Origin: Thermoplasmatales archaeon
GTDB taxonomy: Archaea > Thermoplasmatota > E2 > UBA202 > JdFR-43
NCBI GenBank assembly: GCA_014361195.1
Contig: JACIWA010000002.1
Coordinates: 130,310 to 194,309, forward strand
Direction of reading: 5' to 3'
DNA: 64,000 nt
Under the pieces are notes generated by a model. That model was not told the origin of the DNA and did no database searches. It saw only the letters and a program-made list of their open reading frames with translations. Shown piece by piece: positions 9,803 to 18,418 of this stretch; position 1 is the first letter of the stretch, and every line of letters starts with the position of its first letter. The position numbers and the translations under genes are program-made.

Positions 9803-10627
9803 TCAACCTCCGATTTTATTTTCCAATGCTTTAGCATGTAAATACGCTCTATTTATAAATGCTTCTATTGTCTCTTTGCTATATATATTTCTTTCTAACG
9901 CAACATTATATGCGGAATTATATGCTTTCATTATAATTTGTTCCAGAGCATCTTTTGCGGGATAGCAAATTTCAATTGCAAGGTTGATTGCCCTTGCAAA
10001 AGAAGTTTGAATTTCTCCAATTAACTTGTTGAAATCAACAGCAAGTATATCAGGAGGATAAATTATTCCATTTTCCATGAGCGCATTTATTTTCAATCCT
10101 ATTTCAATTGGCTTTATATCCAATTTTCCAAGAACCTGAGCAATTTGTGGAGAAATAACTTCTCCTTTTTTAACAAGAACAACATCTTTTTCTATAACTA
10201 CCTTTCCTTCTCTTATTGAAGCGGGAATTCCCGCTTTTTGTAGCTCACCAACTATAGGACCTGGTTTGAAATTTGTTTCACCCTTTTTTACTACTATATC
10301 CTCGCTCGCGATCTCCCCGCCCTTTGCTGGTGCTTTGGTTCTTGCACTTTCTATGAGTTTGTAGAGTTCTACAGGATTGAGGTTTGAGGCAATTATTGCG
10401 CTCTCCCCAACAATATAATTTGCAAGCTTCTCTGTCCCGTTTGAAAGAGCTATTCTCAGCAAGGTGTTTTTAGAAACTTTTATTATTGCTTTTCCTCTTA
10501 AGCTTTCTCTCATCCTCTGCATCTGATATGCTGGTATTCCTCTTATTCCTACAATTCCAAATACCTTATGGGATGATATTATATTTTTTATTTCCTCTAG
10601 TTCCTTAATTTTCCATTCCGCAGGCAT
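9803..10627 (-). CDS. rpl10: Ribosomal protein L10 (P0), without the usual acidic tail
   Basis: A 274-residue P0 protein that anchors the L12 dimers to 23S rRNA. The rRNA-binding N-domain (with GIRGIPAYQMQ), the inserted domain and the C-terminal helical spine for L12 binding are present. Archaeal P0 proteins are usually about 310-340 residues and end in an acidic hinge plus a GLGxLFG tail like that of L12. Here the protein stops after the helical spine with ENKIGG, so the flexible tail is missing. Its stop codon overlaps the SD for rpl12. It follows the L1 gene with a 1-nt overlap. Confidence 0.95.
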   Translation of the reverse strand: MPAEWKIKELEEIKNIISSHKVFGIVGIRGIPAYQMQRMRESLRGKAIIKVSKNTLLRIALSNGTEKLANYIVGESAIIASNLNPVELYKLIESARTKAPAKGGEIASEDIVVKKGETNFKPGPIVGELQKAGIPASIREGKVVIEKDVVLVKKGEVISPQIAQVLGKLDIKPIEIGLKINALMENGIIYPPDILAVDFNKLIGEIQTSFARAINLAIEICYPAKDALEQIIMKAYNSAYNVALERNIYSKETIEAFINRAYLHAKALENKIGG

Positions 10628-11271
10628 TATATCACTCTCACAGGAAAACCCATGGTTGTTTTTACATAAGCAGAAGCAATGTTCATCCTCCCTCTTTCAA
10701 GTCTTCCTTCCACTCTATGCAAAACCGCTTCTATATTTTCCGCTATATCCTCAACACTCATATTTTCCTTCCCAACCATACAATGAATAAATGGTTTATC
10801 TTTGGAGCGCACCTTTACACTTTTTTTCAATTTTCCTACTAACTCACCTATATTTATCTCAGGAGGAACCGGCTTCGGCATCTTCCCGCGGGGCGCAAGT
10901 ATCTTACCAAGGCTTTTTCCTATTAGAGGCATCAGAGATGCTTCCGCTATAAATAAATCATATTCTTCCGCGATACTTTTTGCTTTCTTTTTATCTTCTG
11001 CAAGCTCCTTTATTTCATCTGGCATTATAACTTTATTCGTTACCTCTTTTGCTTTGAGAGCAAGTTCTCCTGTAGCAAAAACTGCAATTTTTGCATCCTT
11101 ACCCCTTCCTTTTGGCAGTTCTATCTCTTCATCTATCCTATTTTCCGGCCTGCTTAAATCTACATCTTTTAGATTTATGATTAGGTCTACTGATTGAATA
11201 AATTTCCTTTTTTTGTTATTTTTTTCGTTTATCGCATTCTTTACTGCTTCAACTATTTCTTTTGATGCCAT
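10627..11271 (-). CDS. rpl1: Ribosomal protein L1
   Basis: L1 of the large subunit, which binds 23S rRNA at the L1 stalk and in many archaea represses its own operon. Typical segments include APRGKMPKP and the C-terminal TTMGFPVRV. The frame could open at 11286, but a TATA box at 11296-11305 lies about 29 nt from the ATG at 11271 (product starting MASKEIV), so I place the start there as leaderless, giving 214 residues. It is the first gene of the minus-strand stalk operon. No L11 gene precedes it here. Confidence 0.95.
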   Translation of the reverse strand: MASKEIVEAVKNAINEKNNKKRKFIQSVDLIINLKDVDLSRPENRIDEEIELPKGRGKDAKIAVFATGELALKAKEVTNKVIMPDEIKELAEDKKKAKSIAEEYDLFIAEASLMPLIGKSLGKILAPRGKMPKPVPPEINIGELVGKLKKSVKVRSKDKPFIHCMVGKENMSVEDIAENIEAVLHRVEGRLERGRMNIASAYVKTTMGFPVRVI

Positions 11272-11295
11272 AGTTCTAAATGGCAATAGCTTTTT

Positions 11296-11305
11296 ATTAT
11301 ATAAA
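11296..11305 (-). promoter_or_regulatory. TATA box of the L1-P0-L12 operon
   Basis: TTTATATAAT on the minus strand, centred about 29 nt from the preferred ATG at 11271. The spacing predicts transcription starting at or just before that ATG. No obvious L1-binding mimic is visible because there is almost no leader. Confidence 0.65.
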
Positions 11306-11390
11306 GGTTATTTAATTCATGTTTTTGAACAGGAAAGCTTAGGAAATTCATGATGTATATGGGTTGCTCTAACCTTGAATAAAAAGAAAA

Positions 11391-11400
11391 AAATATAAAT
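11391..11400 (+). promoter_or_regulatory. TATA-like box of a possible mini-gene
   Basis: AAATATAAAT preceded by an A-rich tract, centred about 24 nt upstream of the ATG at 11420. This is the same geometry as the leaderless genes in this window. Confidence 0.5.
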
Positions 11401-11419
11401 AAATTATCCTTTATTTGCT

Positions 11420-11467
11420 ATGCCCTGCGCAAAGAAGGAGAAGAAGGAAAAGAAAAAGAAAAAGTAA
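11420..11467 (+). CDS. Possible lysine-rich mini-protein (15 codons)
   Basis: An ATG-initiated frame of 15 codons ending in TAA encodes MPCAKKEKKEKKKKK. It was noticed because a TATA-like box sits at the leaderless distance and T-rich, terminator-like sequence follows around 11498-11516. That makes an isolated transcription unit of about 100 nt between the L1 operon and the DUF296 gene. The sequence does not match ribosomal protein L41e, the known tiny basic archaeal protein. It could instead be a chance A-rich frame or mark a small RNA gene. There is no evidence of translation beyond promoter geometry. Confidence 0.3.
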   Translation: MPCAKKEKKEKKKKK

Positions 11468-11557
11468 TTCATAATTATTCATATTGGAAAAATTCTCTAT
11501 CCTTTTTAATTATTTTGTTTTATCAAAAAATATTTATTCTTATCCTCATCTACTTCT

Positions 11558-11965
11558 ATGCATAAAAGAGAGGGAAATTTTATAATTGCAAAATTTGTTG
11601 ATGGAGAAGTAATTGAAAACCTGAAGAATCTATGTAGAAAAGAAAAAATAGAAACCGCTTTTATAATAAATGGTATAGGAATGCTCGAAAATGTTTTAAT
11701 TGGATATTTTGATGGAGAAAAATATTTAAAGGAAAGAATTAGTGAGCCAGTTGAACTTATCTCCCTACAAGGAAATATATGTAAAGGTGAGAACGATTAT
11801 ATAATTCATGCTCATTCCGCGCTTGGAACAAAAGAACACAATTTGAAAGGCGGGCATCTATTTGAAGGAAAGGTAAAAATTGTGAATGAAATTCTTCTAT
11901 ATGTATTTAATGAAATAAGAATAAGCAGGAAGAAGAAAGGAGAAATTATGGAAATGCAATTATAA
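11558..11965 (+). CDS. PPC/DUF296 domain protein
   Basis: A 135-residue single-domain protein of the PPC (plant and prokaryote conserved, DUF296) family. The family hallmarks are visible: a GIGMLENVLIGYFDG segment, an ELISLQGNI strand, HAHSALG and the GGHLFEGKV motif, whose histidines probably form a metal site. Members form trimers, and a DNA-binding role is proposed for some, but the biochemical function of prokaryotic members is uncertain. A TATA-like box at 11526-11536 lies about 26 nt from the ATG, so the mRNA is probably leaderless. The 3' end overlaps the convergent rubrerythrin-like gene by 6 nt. Confidence 0.82.
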   Translation: MHKREGNFIIAKFVDGEVIENLKNLCRKEKIETAFIINGIGMLENVLIGYFDGEKYLKERISEPVELISLQGNICKGENDYIIHAHSALGTKEHNLKGGHLFEGKVKIVNEILLYVFNEIRISRKKKGEIMEMQL

Positions 11966-12421
11966 TCCATCCATAAAAAATTCTTGATAATCAAACCATA
12001 TACCGGATTTATGCAAATAATTTCTTTCTGCTTCAAGAAGTTCTCTATGCATCTCTTCTTCCTTTGCAATGTTTTCAAACAACTCCTTTAACTCTGAATT
12101 TTTTGCATTTTCGGATGCCTTTTTAAAATAATCATATGCCTTCTTTTCAAAGTCTATTGCGTACTCAAGCGCCGCATACTCGCCTGAGGTGGTAGAGAAA
12201 TCTATTTTTCCAAATATGTCAGGGCTTTTGCTTTCTTTTTCAACAAAATTTCCAAAAATTTCTTTTGCAATTTTTCTGAATTTTTCTAAATGCCTTATTT
12301 CATCTTCAGCCAGTTTTTCAAACATTTTTTTACCATATACGTTTTTGCAAAGAGAAGATGCCTTCTTGTAAAATGCATATCCGTCCTTTTCAAGTTGAAG
12401 AGCCACATTTATTTCTTCCAT
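11960..12421 (-). CDS. Rubrerythrin-like ferritin-fold protein without rubredoxin domain
   Basis: About 153 residues with two helical pairs carrying di-iron ligands (ExxRH-type motif near DEIRHLEKF and EEEMHRE later). This is the ferritin-like domain of the rubrerythrin family, used in peroxide defence or oxygen sensing. I chose the ATG at 12421 rather than 12445 because a strong SD (GGAGGTG) lies 4 nt upstream and the preceding lrp-type gene stops one base before it. It lacks the C-terminal rubredoxin domain, so it needs an external electron donor, possibly the rubredoxin encoded at 15604. Confidence 0.82.
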   Translation of the reverse strand: MEEINVALQLEKDGYAFYKKASSLCKNVYGKKMFEKLAEDEIRHLEKFRKIAKEIFGNFVEKESKSPDIFGKIDFSTTSGEYAALEYAIDFEKKAYDYFKKASENAKNSELKELFENIAKEEEMHRELLEAERNYLHKSGIWFDYQEFFMDGL

Positions 12422-12422
12422 T

Positions 12423-12851
12423 TCACACCTCCTTGATTTTTTCAAGTATTATTGCGGGACAGAGCCTCTTCACACCTTCTATTTTTCCTATTCTTGTCAG
12501 TATTTCAGAAAGTTTTTTCCCATCTTTTGCCCATATCTCTGCCATAATCATGTGGTCGCCTGTTGATATACTTACATTTTTTGCTTCATTAATTTTTGCT
12601 ATTTCATTTGCTATTTCAAAAAGTTTTGTCGGCTCTATATCTACGCCTAGAAGAGCAATGCTATTATAACCAACTTTTTTTGGGTCAACCACTGCAATAT
12701 ATTTCTTTATTACACCCTCTTTTTCTAGATTATCAACTCTTTTTCTTATCGCTCCTTCGCTTAGTCCAAGCTCTTTTGCAATTTTTGTATAAGGAGTTCT
12801 TGCATTCTCTTCAAGAATTTCAATTATTTTCCTATCTTTTTCATCTAACAT
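12423..12851 (-). CDS. Lrp/AsnC-family transcription regulator
   Basis: A 142-residue regulator with an N-terminal winged helix-turn-helix (about residues 5-50; [20 protein letters not shown]) and a C-terminal RAM-type ligand and oligomerisation domain. It is the first gene of a two-gene unit with the rubrerythrin-like gene and is divergent from the peroxiredoxin-led operon, separated by 129 bp. That makes it a candidate regulator of the oxygen-defence island; this is inference from position. A TATA-like stretch lies at about 12878-12891. Confidence 0.9.
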   Translation of the reverse strand: MLDEKDRKIIEILEENARTPYTKIAKELGLSEGAIRKRVDNLEKEGVIKKYIAVVDPKKVGYNSIALLGVDIEPTKLFEIANEIAKINEAKNVSISTGDHMIMAEIWAKDGKKLSEILTRIGKIEGVKRLCPAIILEKIKEV

Positions 12852-12941
12852 ATAAATCTTTCATAAAATGCTCAATCAGTATATATTTTTTATGTTTTTT
12901 AATTTATTTCGGAAAAATTTTTATAAAAAACATCCAAAAAA

Positions 12942-12950
12942 TTTATATAA
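12942..12950 (+). promoter_or_regulatory. TATA-like box of the oxygen-defence operon
   Basis: TTTATATAA about 35 nt upstream of the peroxiredoxin ATG, followed by a GGTGAT SD 6 nt before the start. The promoter faces that of the Lrp-type gene, so the 129-bp gap is a natural place for an operator. Confidence 0.55.
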
Positions 12951-12980
12951 TCGGAATATAATTATTGCTGGTGATAAAAA

Positions 12981-13658
12981 ATGGAAAATAAAATACCTCT
13001 ATTAGGAGAAAAATTTCCAGAAATGGAAGTGCACACAACGCAAGGAAAAATAAAATTACCAGAGTTTTACAGGGGAAAATGGTTTGTTTTATTTAGCCAT
13101 CCAGCGGATTTTACTCCAGTATGCACAACTGAATTTGTAGCATTTCAGCTTAGATATGAAAAATTCAAGGAAATGAACACCGAGCTAATAGGGCTTAGCA
13201 TAGATCAGGTTTTTAGCCATATGAAATGGACAGAGTGGATAAAAGAAAACATAAAAATAAACAAAAAGCCAATTGAAATAAATTTTCCAATTATAGCGGA
13301 CTCTTCCGGCGATGTTGCAAAAAGGCTGGGAATGATAAGCCCGTTTAAAGGTTCAAATACAGTGAGAGCAGTTTTCGTAGTCGATAATAATGGAATAGTA
13401 AGAACAATTCTTTATTATCCTCAGGAACTGGGGCGGAATATCGATGAAATTTTAAGGATAGTTAAAGGGTTGCAGATAATAGACAAGCAAAAAGTTGCAT
13501 TGCCCGCCAACTGGCCAAACAATGAAATAGTGGGCGACAAAGCAATTGTGCCCCCGCCAGCGGACGAGGCTTCTGCAAAGGAAAGGCTCAAGATGGCTGA
13601 GGAAGGGAAAATAGAATGCCTTGACTGGTGGCTTTGCTATAAGGAAGTGGAGAAATGA
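12981..13658 (+). CDS. Peroxiredoxin (Prx6-type archaeal)
   Basis: A 225-residue thiol peroxidase that reduces hydrogen peroxide and organic peroxides. The peroxidatic cysteine is Cys48 in DFTPVCTTE. Two further cysteines near the C-terminus (about 212 and 219, around LDWWLC) match the arrangement of the long archaeal Prx6 group. It heads a tightly packed operon; the ferritin gene starts inside its stop codon (4-nt overlap). Confidence 0.95.
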   Translation: MENKIPLLGEKFPEMEVHTTQGKIKLPEFYRGKWFVLFSHPADFTPVCTTEFVAFQLRYEKFKEMNTELIGLSIDQVFSHMKWTEWIKENIKINKKPIEINFPIIADSSGDVAKRLGMISPFKGSNTVRAVFVVDNNGIVRTILYYPQELGRNIDEILRIVKGLQIIDKQKVALPANWPNNEIVGDKAIVPPPADEASAKERLKMAEEGKIECLDWWLCYKEVEK

Positions 13659-14143
13659 TTCCTGAGAGAGTTTTAAAAATGCTTAATAATCAGATAAATG
13701 CGGAGTTTTATTCCGCCTATCTTTACCTTTCAATGTCAAACTATTATGAAGGAATGAATCTCAAAGGATTTGCTAAATGGATGAAAATTCAAGCGAAGGA
13801 AGAGCTCGGGCATGCAATGAAGATATATGAATATGTTATTGAAAGAGGAGAAAAAGTTAAGCTCATGAAAATAGAAAGCCCGCCCTCTGAATGGAGCTCG
13901 CCTTTAAATGCTTTTGAAGAAGCATATGCTCATGAAGTAAAAATAACGAAAATGATAAACAATATTTATGCGGTAGCGATGGAAGAAAAAGATTTTGCAA
14001 CTGTTTCAATGCTTAAATGGTTTATAGATGAACAGGTTGAAGAAGAGGCATCCACAAATGAAATTGTTCAGAAAATAAAGCTGGCGGGAGAAGAAAGATT
14101 GTTTTTAATTGATAAAGAATTGGAAAAAGCCAGAGGTGATTAA
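13655..14143 (+). CDS. ftn: Ferritin (bacterial-type, non-heme)
   Basis: A 162-residue four-helix ferritin that oxidises and stores iron, limiting Fenton chemistry. Ferroxidase ligands are visible: Glu17 in NAEFYSAY, ExxGH in KEELGHAM and the later Glu/Gln residues near DEQVEEE. It overlaps the peroxiredoxin gene by 4 nt and directly abuts the superoxide reductase gene, so the products are made together. Confidence 0.94.
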   Translation: MIPERVLKMLNNQINAEFYSAYLYLSMSNYYEGMNLKGFAKWMKIQAKEELGHAMKIYEYVIERGEKVKLMKIESPPSEWSSPLNAFEEAYAHEVKITKMINNIYAVAMEEKDFATVSMLKWFIDEQVEEEASTNEIVQKIKLAGEERLFLIDKELEKARGD

Positions 14144-14524
14144 ATGGCGAATAGATATGAAGTATATAAATGTGAGATATGTGGAAATGTTGTTGAAATT
14201 TTGCACGGAGGAAAAGGACAGCTTGTGTGCTGTGGGCAACCTATGAAGCGGATGGAAGCAAAGAAAGAAGAACAAGGATATGAAAAGCATCTTCCAGTTA
14301 TAGAAAAAGTTGGAAATGAAATTCTTGTTAAGGTTGGGGGCGTTCCACATCCAATGGAAGAGAAGCACTTTATAGAGATGATAGAAATAATTACAAAAGA
14401 TGGGAAAATAATCAGGAAATATCTTAATCCAGGAGATAAACCAGAAGCAAAATTCCCGATGATGGAGATAAAGGAAGCAAGAGAATATTGCAATATCCAT
14501 GGGCTATGGGCAAAGGGGATTTAA
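14144..14524 (+). CDS. dfx: Desulfoferrodoxin (2Fe superoxide reductase)
   Basis: A 126-residue superoxide reductase that reduces superoxide to peroxide without forming oxygen, a hallmark of anaerobes. Both iron centres are complete: the N-terminal desulforedoxin site with Cys10, Cys13, Cys29 and Cys30, and the catalytic site with His49, His69 (in PHPM), His75, Cys116 and His119. Its stop codon shares one base with the next ATG (TAATG). Confidence 0.96.
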   Translation: MANRYEVYKCEICGNVVEILHGGKGQLVCCGQPMKRMEAKKEEQGYEKHLPVIEKVGNEILVKVGGVPHPMEEKHFIEMIEIITKDGKIIRKYLNPGDKPEAKFPMMEIKEAREYCNIHGLWAKGI

Positions 14525-15105
14525 TGGAGATAATAGTTGATGTTAGAACAAGAGAGGAGTATATAAAAGAGCACATAAAGGGGGCAATAAACATACCCCT
14601 TCATGATTTACATCATTCCATCGATTTTTTAAAAGGCAAAGAAATATCGCTGTATTGCGACAGCGGGCGCAGGGCCAGCTCAGCAAAAGAGTTGTTGGCC
14701 AGAGAAGGAATTGATGCAAAAGTAATAAAGCCAGAGGAAATTAAAAAATATAGGAAAGAAAAAGGAAGTATAATATGTGCTTTGAATTATGTTTTCATAA
14801 GAGAAGGGAAAGAGGATGAATTTGAAAAAAATGCTTTTGAACTATGCAAAGAGGTGGAGTTGCCTGGCTTTCTTGGAGGTAAGTTGCTAAAAGCTAGTGG
14901 CATTTCTTCTGCTGGAAGCTCTCTAAAAGGAGATTTGAGCAATGAAAAGATTAAACCCTCAAAATATATAATGATAACTTATTGGGAAAGCAAAAAAGCT
15001 CATGAAGATGCACATAAAACAGATTTGTTTGTTAAGGCATTTGAAAAAATGAAAGATTATGTTGCGATGATTCCATATGAGGAATTTTATGAAATATTGA
15101 GGTGA
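14524..15105 (+). CDS. Rhodanese domain fused to an ABM-type monooxygenase domain
   Basis: About 193 residues. Residues 1-75 form a short rhodanese domain (starts [13 protein letters not shown]) with active-site Cys45 in YCDSGRRAS. Residues 80-193 look like an antibiotic-biosynthesis-monooxygenase (ABM) ferredoxin-like fold: FIREGKEDEFEKNA, then YIMITYWESKKAHEDAH. The upstream ATG at 14488 lies inside dfx; I prefer 14524, where stop and start overlap as TAATG. Context implies a role in sulfur or redox repair; the exact reaction is unknown. Confidence 0.8.
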   Translation: MEIIVDVRTREEYIKEHIKGAINIPLHDLHHSIDFLKGKEISLYCDSGRRASSAKELLAREGIDAKVIKPEEIKKYRKEKGSIICALNYVFIREGKEDEFEKNAFELCKEVELPGFLGGKLLKASGISSAGSSLKGDLSNEKIKPSKYIMITYWESKKAHEDAHKTDLFVKAFEKMKDYVAMIPYEEFYEILR

Positions 15106-15109
15106 TAAA

Positions 15110-15595
15110 ATGAAGAAGATGACTGAAAAAGCTTTAAGTGATGCTTTTGCGGGAGAATCAATGGCTCATATGAAATATTTGATATTCAGCGAGATAGCGG
15201 AAGAAGAAGGAAACAAAGATATAGCTCGCCTTTTCAGAGCAATTGCATTTGCGGAAAAAGTTCATGCAAAAAATCATTTAAAAAGCTTGGGGATTATAGG
15301 AAAAACATCTCAAAATATTGAAAATGCTATAAATGGAGAGAGATATGAAGTAGAGGAAATGTATCCGGTATATTATGAAACAGCAAATTTGCAAAATGAA
15401 GAAAGCGCAAAAACTTCCTTTAGATATGCTCTCGAAGCGGAGAAAATCCATGTTGAACTTTATAAAAAAGCAAAAAATGGTGGTATAGAAGGCGAAATAT
15501 ATATATGCCCCATTTGTGGTTATACTCATGTTGGCAAGCCACCAGAAAAGTGCCCGATTTGTAAGGCGGGCAAGGATAAATTTAAAAAATTTTAG
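15110..15595 (+). CDS. rbr: Rubrerythrin
   Basis: A 161-residue rubrerythrin, an NADH-peroxidase component of anaerobes. The ferritin-like domain holds a di-iron site (ExxH motifs such as EKVHAKNH and EKIHVELY). The C-terminal rubredoxin domain supplies the FeS4 centre with two CPIC motifs (Cys at about 134/137 and 149/152). It is the full-length counterpart of the rubredoxin-less protein at 11960-12421. An SD-like GGTGA precedes the ATG. Confidence 0.95.
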   Translation: MKKMTEKALSDAFAGESMAHMKYLIFSEIAEEEGNKDIARLFRAIAFAEKVHAKNHLKSLGIIGKTSQNIENAINGERYEVEEMYPVYYETANLQNEESAKTSFRYALEAEKIHVELYKKAKNGGIEGEIYICPICGYTHVGKPPEKCPICKAGKDKFKKF

Positions 15596-15603
15596 GTGAG
15601 AAA

Positions 15604-15762
15604 ATGAAAAAATATAAATGCATGATATGTGGCTATATATATGATCCAGAAGAAGGCGACATAGAAAACGGCATCCCGCCAGGCACCCTCTTTGAAGATT
15701 TGCCTGCGGATTGGGCGTGCCCGATCTGCGGGGCGAGCAAGGAAGATTTTGAAGAAATATGA
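15604..15762 (+). CDS. rub: Rubredoxin
   Basis: A 52-residue rubredoxin. The FeS4 ligands are the two CxxC motifs, CMICG at residues 6-10 and CPICG at 39-43, with the typical DPEEGD and GTLFEDLP segments between them. It carries electrons to the flavodiiron protein, superoxide reductase or rubrerythrin. SD GGTGAG precedes the ATG, and its stop overlaps the flavodiiron start in ATGA. Confidence 0.96.
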   Translation: MKKYKCMICGYIYDPEEGDIENGIPPGTLFEDLPADWACPICGASKEDFEEI

Positions 15763-16922
15763 TCGAGGAAATAAAAAAAGATATATACTTTGTTGGAGCG
15801 ATTGACTGGCATCGAAGGCTATTTGATGAGCTAATACCTTTGCCTGATGGAACAACTTACAATTCTTATCTAATAAAAGATGAAAAAATTGTTCTAATTG
15901 ATACAGTTGATCCTTCTAAGGAAAGAGAGCTTGTTGAAAATTTGAATGAATTGGTTGGCAGAGTAGATTATATTGTTGCAAATCATGCGGAACAGGATCA
16001 TTCAGGGGCAATTCCTGCAATACTCTCCATTTATAAGGAAGCAAAGGTTTTAACAAACGAAAAATGCAAGGAGTTTCTGAAGGATTTATTGTTAATACCA
16101 GATGAAAGATTTATTACAGTTGAAGACGGGCAGGAAATATCTATAGGAAAAAGAAAATTGAAGTTTTTACTCACTCCATGGGTTCATTGGCCTGAAACAA
16201 TGCTTACCTATGCAAAAGAAGACAAAATTCTTTTTACATGCGATTTATTTGGCTCACATCTGGCAACAAGCAACATTTTTTCAAAAGATGAAAAATTATA
16301 TTCCTCAGCAAAAAGATATTATGCGGAAATAATGATGCCTTTTAGGAATAAAATAAAGGAATACATTTCAAAGATAGAAAAAATGGAAATCGATATAATT
16401 GCACCCAGTCATGGCCCGATATATAAAGAAAAGGATTTTATATTAAATGCTTACAAGGAGTGGGTATCGGATAAGGTTAGGAAGGAAGTTGTAATAGCAT
16501 ATGTTTCAATGCATGGGAGCGTCGAAAAAGCGGTTTCATATCTTATAGATGAACTGGTAAAAAGGAAAATAGAGGTCAGGCCGTTTAATCTTTCAAAAAC
16601 AGATATAGGAGAGCTTGCAATTTCCCTTGTTGATTGCTCTACTTTAATAGTTGCATCTCCTACTGTGCTCGGGGGGCTCCATCCGCTGGTTCTGTATGCA
16701 TTGTATCTTGCTTCATTGCTTCGCCCTAAACTAAAATTTGTCTCCTTTATTGGCTCCTATAGCTGGGGAAGTAATGCATTGGCACAATTAAATGAAATTA
16801 TTGGAAAGATGAAAGTGGAAGTTATAGAGCCATTGATAATGAAAGGGCATCCCAAGGAAAAAGATTTTGAGAGAATAAGAGAAATGGCGGAGGAAATAGA
16901 GAAAAGGCATAGCAAATTATGA
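15759..16922 (+). CDS. fprA: Flavodiiron protein (FprA-type oxygen/NO reductase)
   Basis: A 387-residue cytoplasmic flavodiiron protein that reduces O2 to water (or NO to N2O). The beta-lactamase-like domain (about 1-245) carries di-iron ligands His76, Glu78, Asp80 and His81 (NHAEQDHSG), a later His in PWVHWPE and an Asp in FTCDLF. The C-terminal flavodoxin domain starts near residue 248 with the FMN loop SMHGSVEKA. Overlap with the rubredoxin gene shows they are translated together, and rubredoxin is the family's usual donor. Confidence 0.96.
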   Translation: MIEEIKKDIYFVGAIDWHRRLFDELIPLPDGTTYNSYLIKDEKIVLIDTVDPSKERELVENLNELVGRVDYIVANHAEQDHSGAIPAILSIYKEAKVLTNEKCKEFLKDLLLIPDERFITVEDGQEISIGKRKLKFLLTPWVHWPETMLTYAKEDKILFTCDLFGSHLATSNIFSKDEKLYSSAKRYYAEIMMPFRNKIKEYISKIEKMEIDIIAPSHGPIYKEKDFILNAYKEWVSDKVRKEVVIAYVSMHGSVEKAVSYLIDELVKRKIEVRPFNLSKTDIGELAISLVDCSTLIVASPTVLGGLHPLVLYALYLASLLRPKLKFVSFIGSYSWGSNALAQLNEIIGKMKVEVIEPLIMKGHPKEKDFERIREMAEEIEKRHSKL

Positions 16923-17197
16923 ATAGCAATAAATTAAGAAAAATAACAAGAGAATTTAATAAGCATAGAGCCCCTGAATGTTTTGCAAGAACATTGAGAA
17001 ATGGAAGGAATAATCTTGTAATTGTTTTCTCGGGAACATCTTCCTTTTCCTGCTGTTTTGATGAGCATTTTGAAGACTATAGGCAATTGCTTAAAGAGGA
17101 AAATGAAAATTATGAGATTGAAAAAGTGATAAGGATTGGAAATGCTTTTGTTGTAACATATAAAAAATTACCTGATACAGCTTGCAACTCTTTTTAG
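16919..17197 (+). CDS. Unknown 92-residue protein ending the oxygen-defence operon
   Basis: Not recognised. It starts in a 4-nt ATGA overlap with the flavodiiron gene, so it belongs to the operon. It is basic at the N-terminus, then has a hydrophobic strand NLVIVFSGTSSFSCC with two adjacent Cys residues and a further Cys earlier (PECFA) and at the end. No signal peptide or membrane segment is visible. Its 3' end overlaps the convergent aminotransferase gene by 30 bp. Cysteine content and location suggest, but do not show, a redox role. Confidence 0.6.
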   Translation: MNSNKLRKITREFNKHRAPECFARTLRNGRNNLVIVFSGTSSFSCCFDEHFEDYRQLLKEENENYEIEKVIRIGNAFVVTYKKLPDTACNSF

Positions 17198-18418
17198 TCC
17201 TTCTTCTATCAAACTCAGATTTTCGACAAGTGGGCCATAACTTATTCTCACCGCCTGCCTTAAAGTATCTCCAAAGCCCATTCCAGGAATAAAAAGAACA
17301 CCTGTCTTCTTTAAAATTCTTTTTACAAATTCTTCCCCATCTTCATTTACTTTCATAAGGGTATATAATCCTCCCTGAGGAACCAGACAGGGCATATTCA
17401 GATATTCTTTTATACAATTGATGGTTACTTCAGCCGCCTTTTTGTAATCGTTTTTTATCTTCTCTATATATTTCTTTAAGCTCTTATCCTGAATTGATTT
17501 TTCAATATATGAAACAAAGGTCATTTGATGCATTGTATCCGGGCATAATATAGTGCATTGCTGTACTCTCTCCAACCCTTCAATTATTTCCTCATTTGCA
17601 TCAACCCACCCCATCCTCCTTCCCAGACCACGCCCCCATTTCGAGTTGCTGTGCACTGCAATTAATTCAGGGTAATCCGATGGGCTAAAAGAAAAATATG
17701 CGGGGGGCTTTATGAAGCATTGGGTTTTGTAGGCATAATCTATTATAAGGTAAGATTCATTTTCATGGCATATATCTATTATTGTTTTTACAAAGCTATC
17801 ACCAAAAACTTGTGAAGATGGATTATCAGGTGATGGAAAGATAATTAACTTGGGCTTTTCCTTATGATATATTTCCTTAAATTCCTCAGATAATTCATAA
17901 TCTGGTTTATACTCCCATTCTTCCTCATCAAGGACTTTAAGCCTTACTATCTTTGTTTCTTTATTTACCATCTTTATTTGTCCTGGATAATTTGCATATG
18001 TTGGGTCAAAAATTAAAATTTTATCTTCCTTATCGAGAAGAGAGATTAATAAATCATGGGTGAGCTGGGTTGAAGATTGTCCAACAATAATATTTTCTTT
18101 TTCAATTTTAACTCCGAAAAGTTCTTTTTCCATTTTCGAAATTGCCTCCCTACATTCATCCAACCCGAGAGTTGGGCTATATGCCCCAGATTCATGAAAC
18201 TTTTTTCTATCCTGACATATTTCCATATATTCCTCTCTTAGCAATTCTGGTGAATGATGCCCAACCCATCCTCCTCCAAAAGAAATCACTTCATCTGGAT
18301 CAAGCCCCATATTTATAATGTTCTGTCTGCTGGCCATTTTCATTATTTGGCGTATCGGTGATGGCTCATTTATCATCTCTTTTACAAGGTTTGATAAACC
18401 CATAATGGTGTATCTCAA
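17168..18418 (-). CDS. PLP-dependent aminotransferase, class I/II
   Basis: A 416-residue fold-type I aminotransferase. Family features are the PSPDNPSS loop, the Asp of IIDYAYK that contacts the pyridine nitrogen, the candidate Schiff-base Lys in SNSKWGRGLGRRMGW, and the substrate-carboxylate Arg in AVRISYG. Closest in style to the 2-aminoadipate/aromatic aminotransferase group, but the substrate cannot be read from sequence. The start overlaps the dph6 stop by 4 nt (a second Met lies 5 codons in). In a peptide fermenter it would pass amino groups to 2-oxoglutarate, complementing glutamate dehydrogenase at 35384. Confidence 0.88.
   Translation of the reverse strand: MRYTIMGLSNLVKEMINEPSPIRQIMKMASRQNIINMGLDPDEVISFGGGWVGHHSPELLREEYMEICQDRKKFHESGAYSPTLGLDECREAISKMEKELFGVKIEKENIIVGQSSTQLTHDLLISLLDKEDKILIFDPTYANYPGQIKMVNKETKIVRLKVLDEEEWEYKPDYELSEEFKEIYHKEKPKLIIFPSPDNPSSQVFGDSFVKTIIDICHENESYLIIDYAYKTQCFIKPPAYFSFSPSDYPELIAVHSNSKWGRGLGRRMGWVDANEEIIEGLERVQQCTILCPDTMHQMTFVSYIEKSIQDKSLKKYIEKIKNDYKKAAEVTINCIKEYLNMPCLVPQGGLYTLMKVNEDGEEFVKRILKKTGVLFIPGMGFGDTLRQAVRISYGPLVENLSLIEEGLKRVASCIR

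Noticed and set aside
10802-11197. 131-codon plus-strand frame opposite the L1 gene
   Set aside because: It is the antisense of a well-supported ribosomal protein and has no recognisable features.
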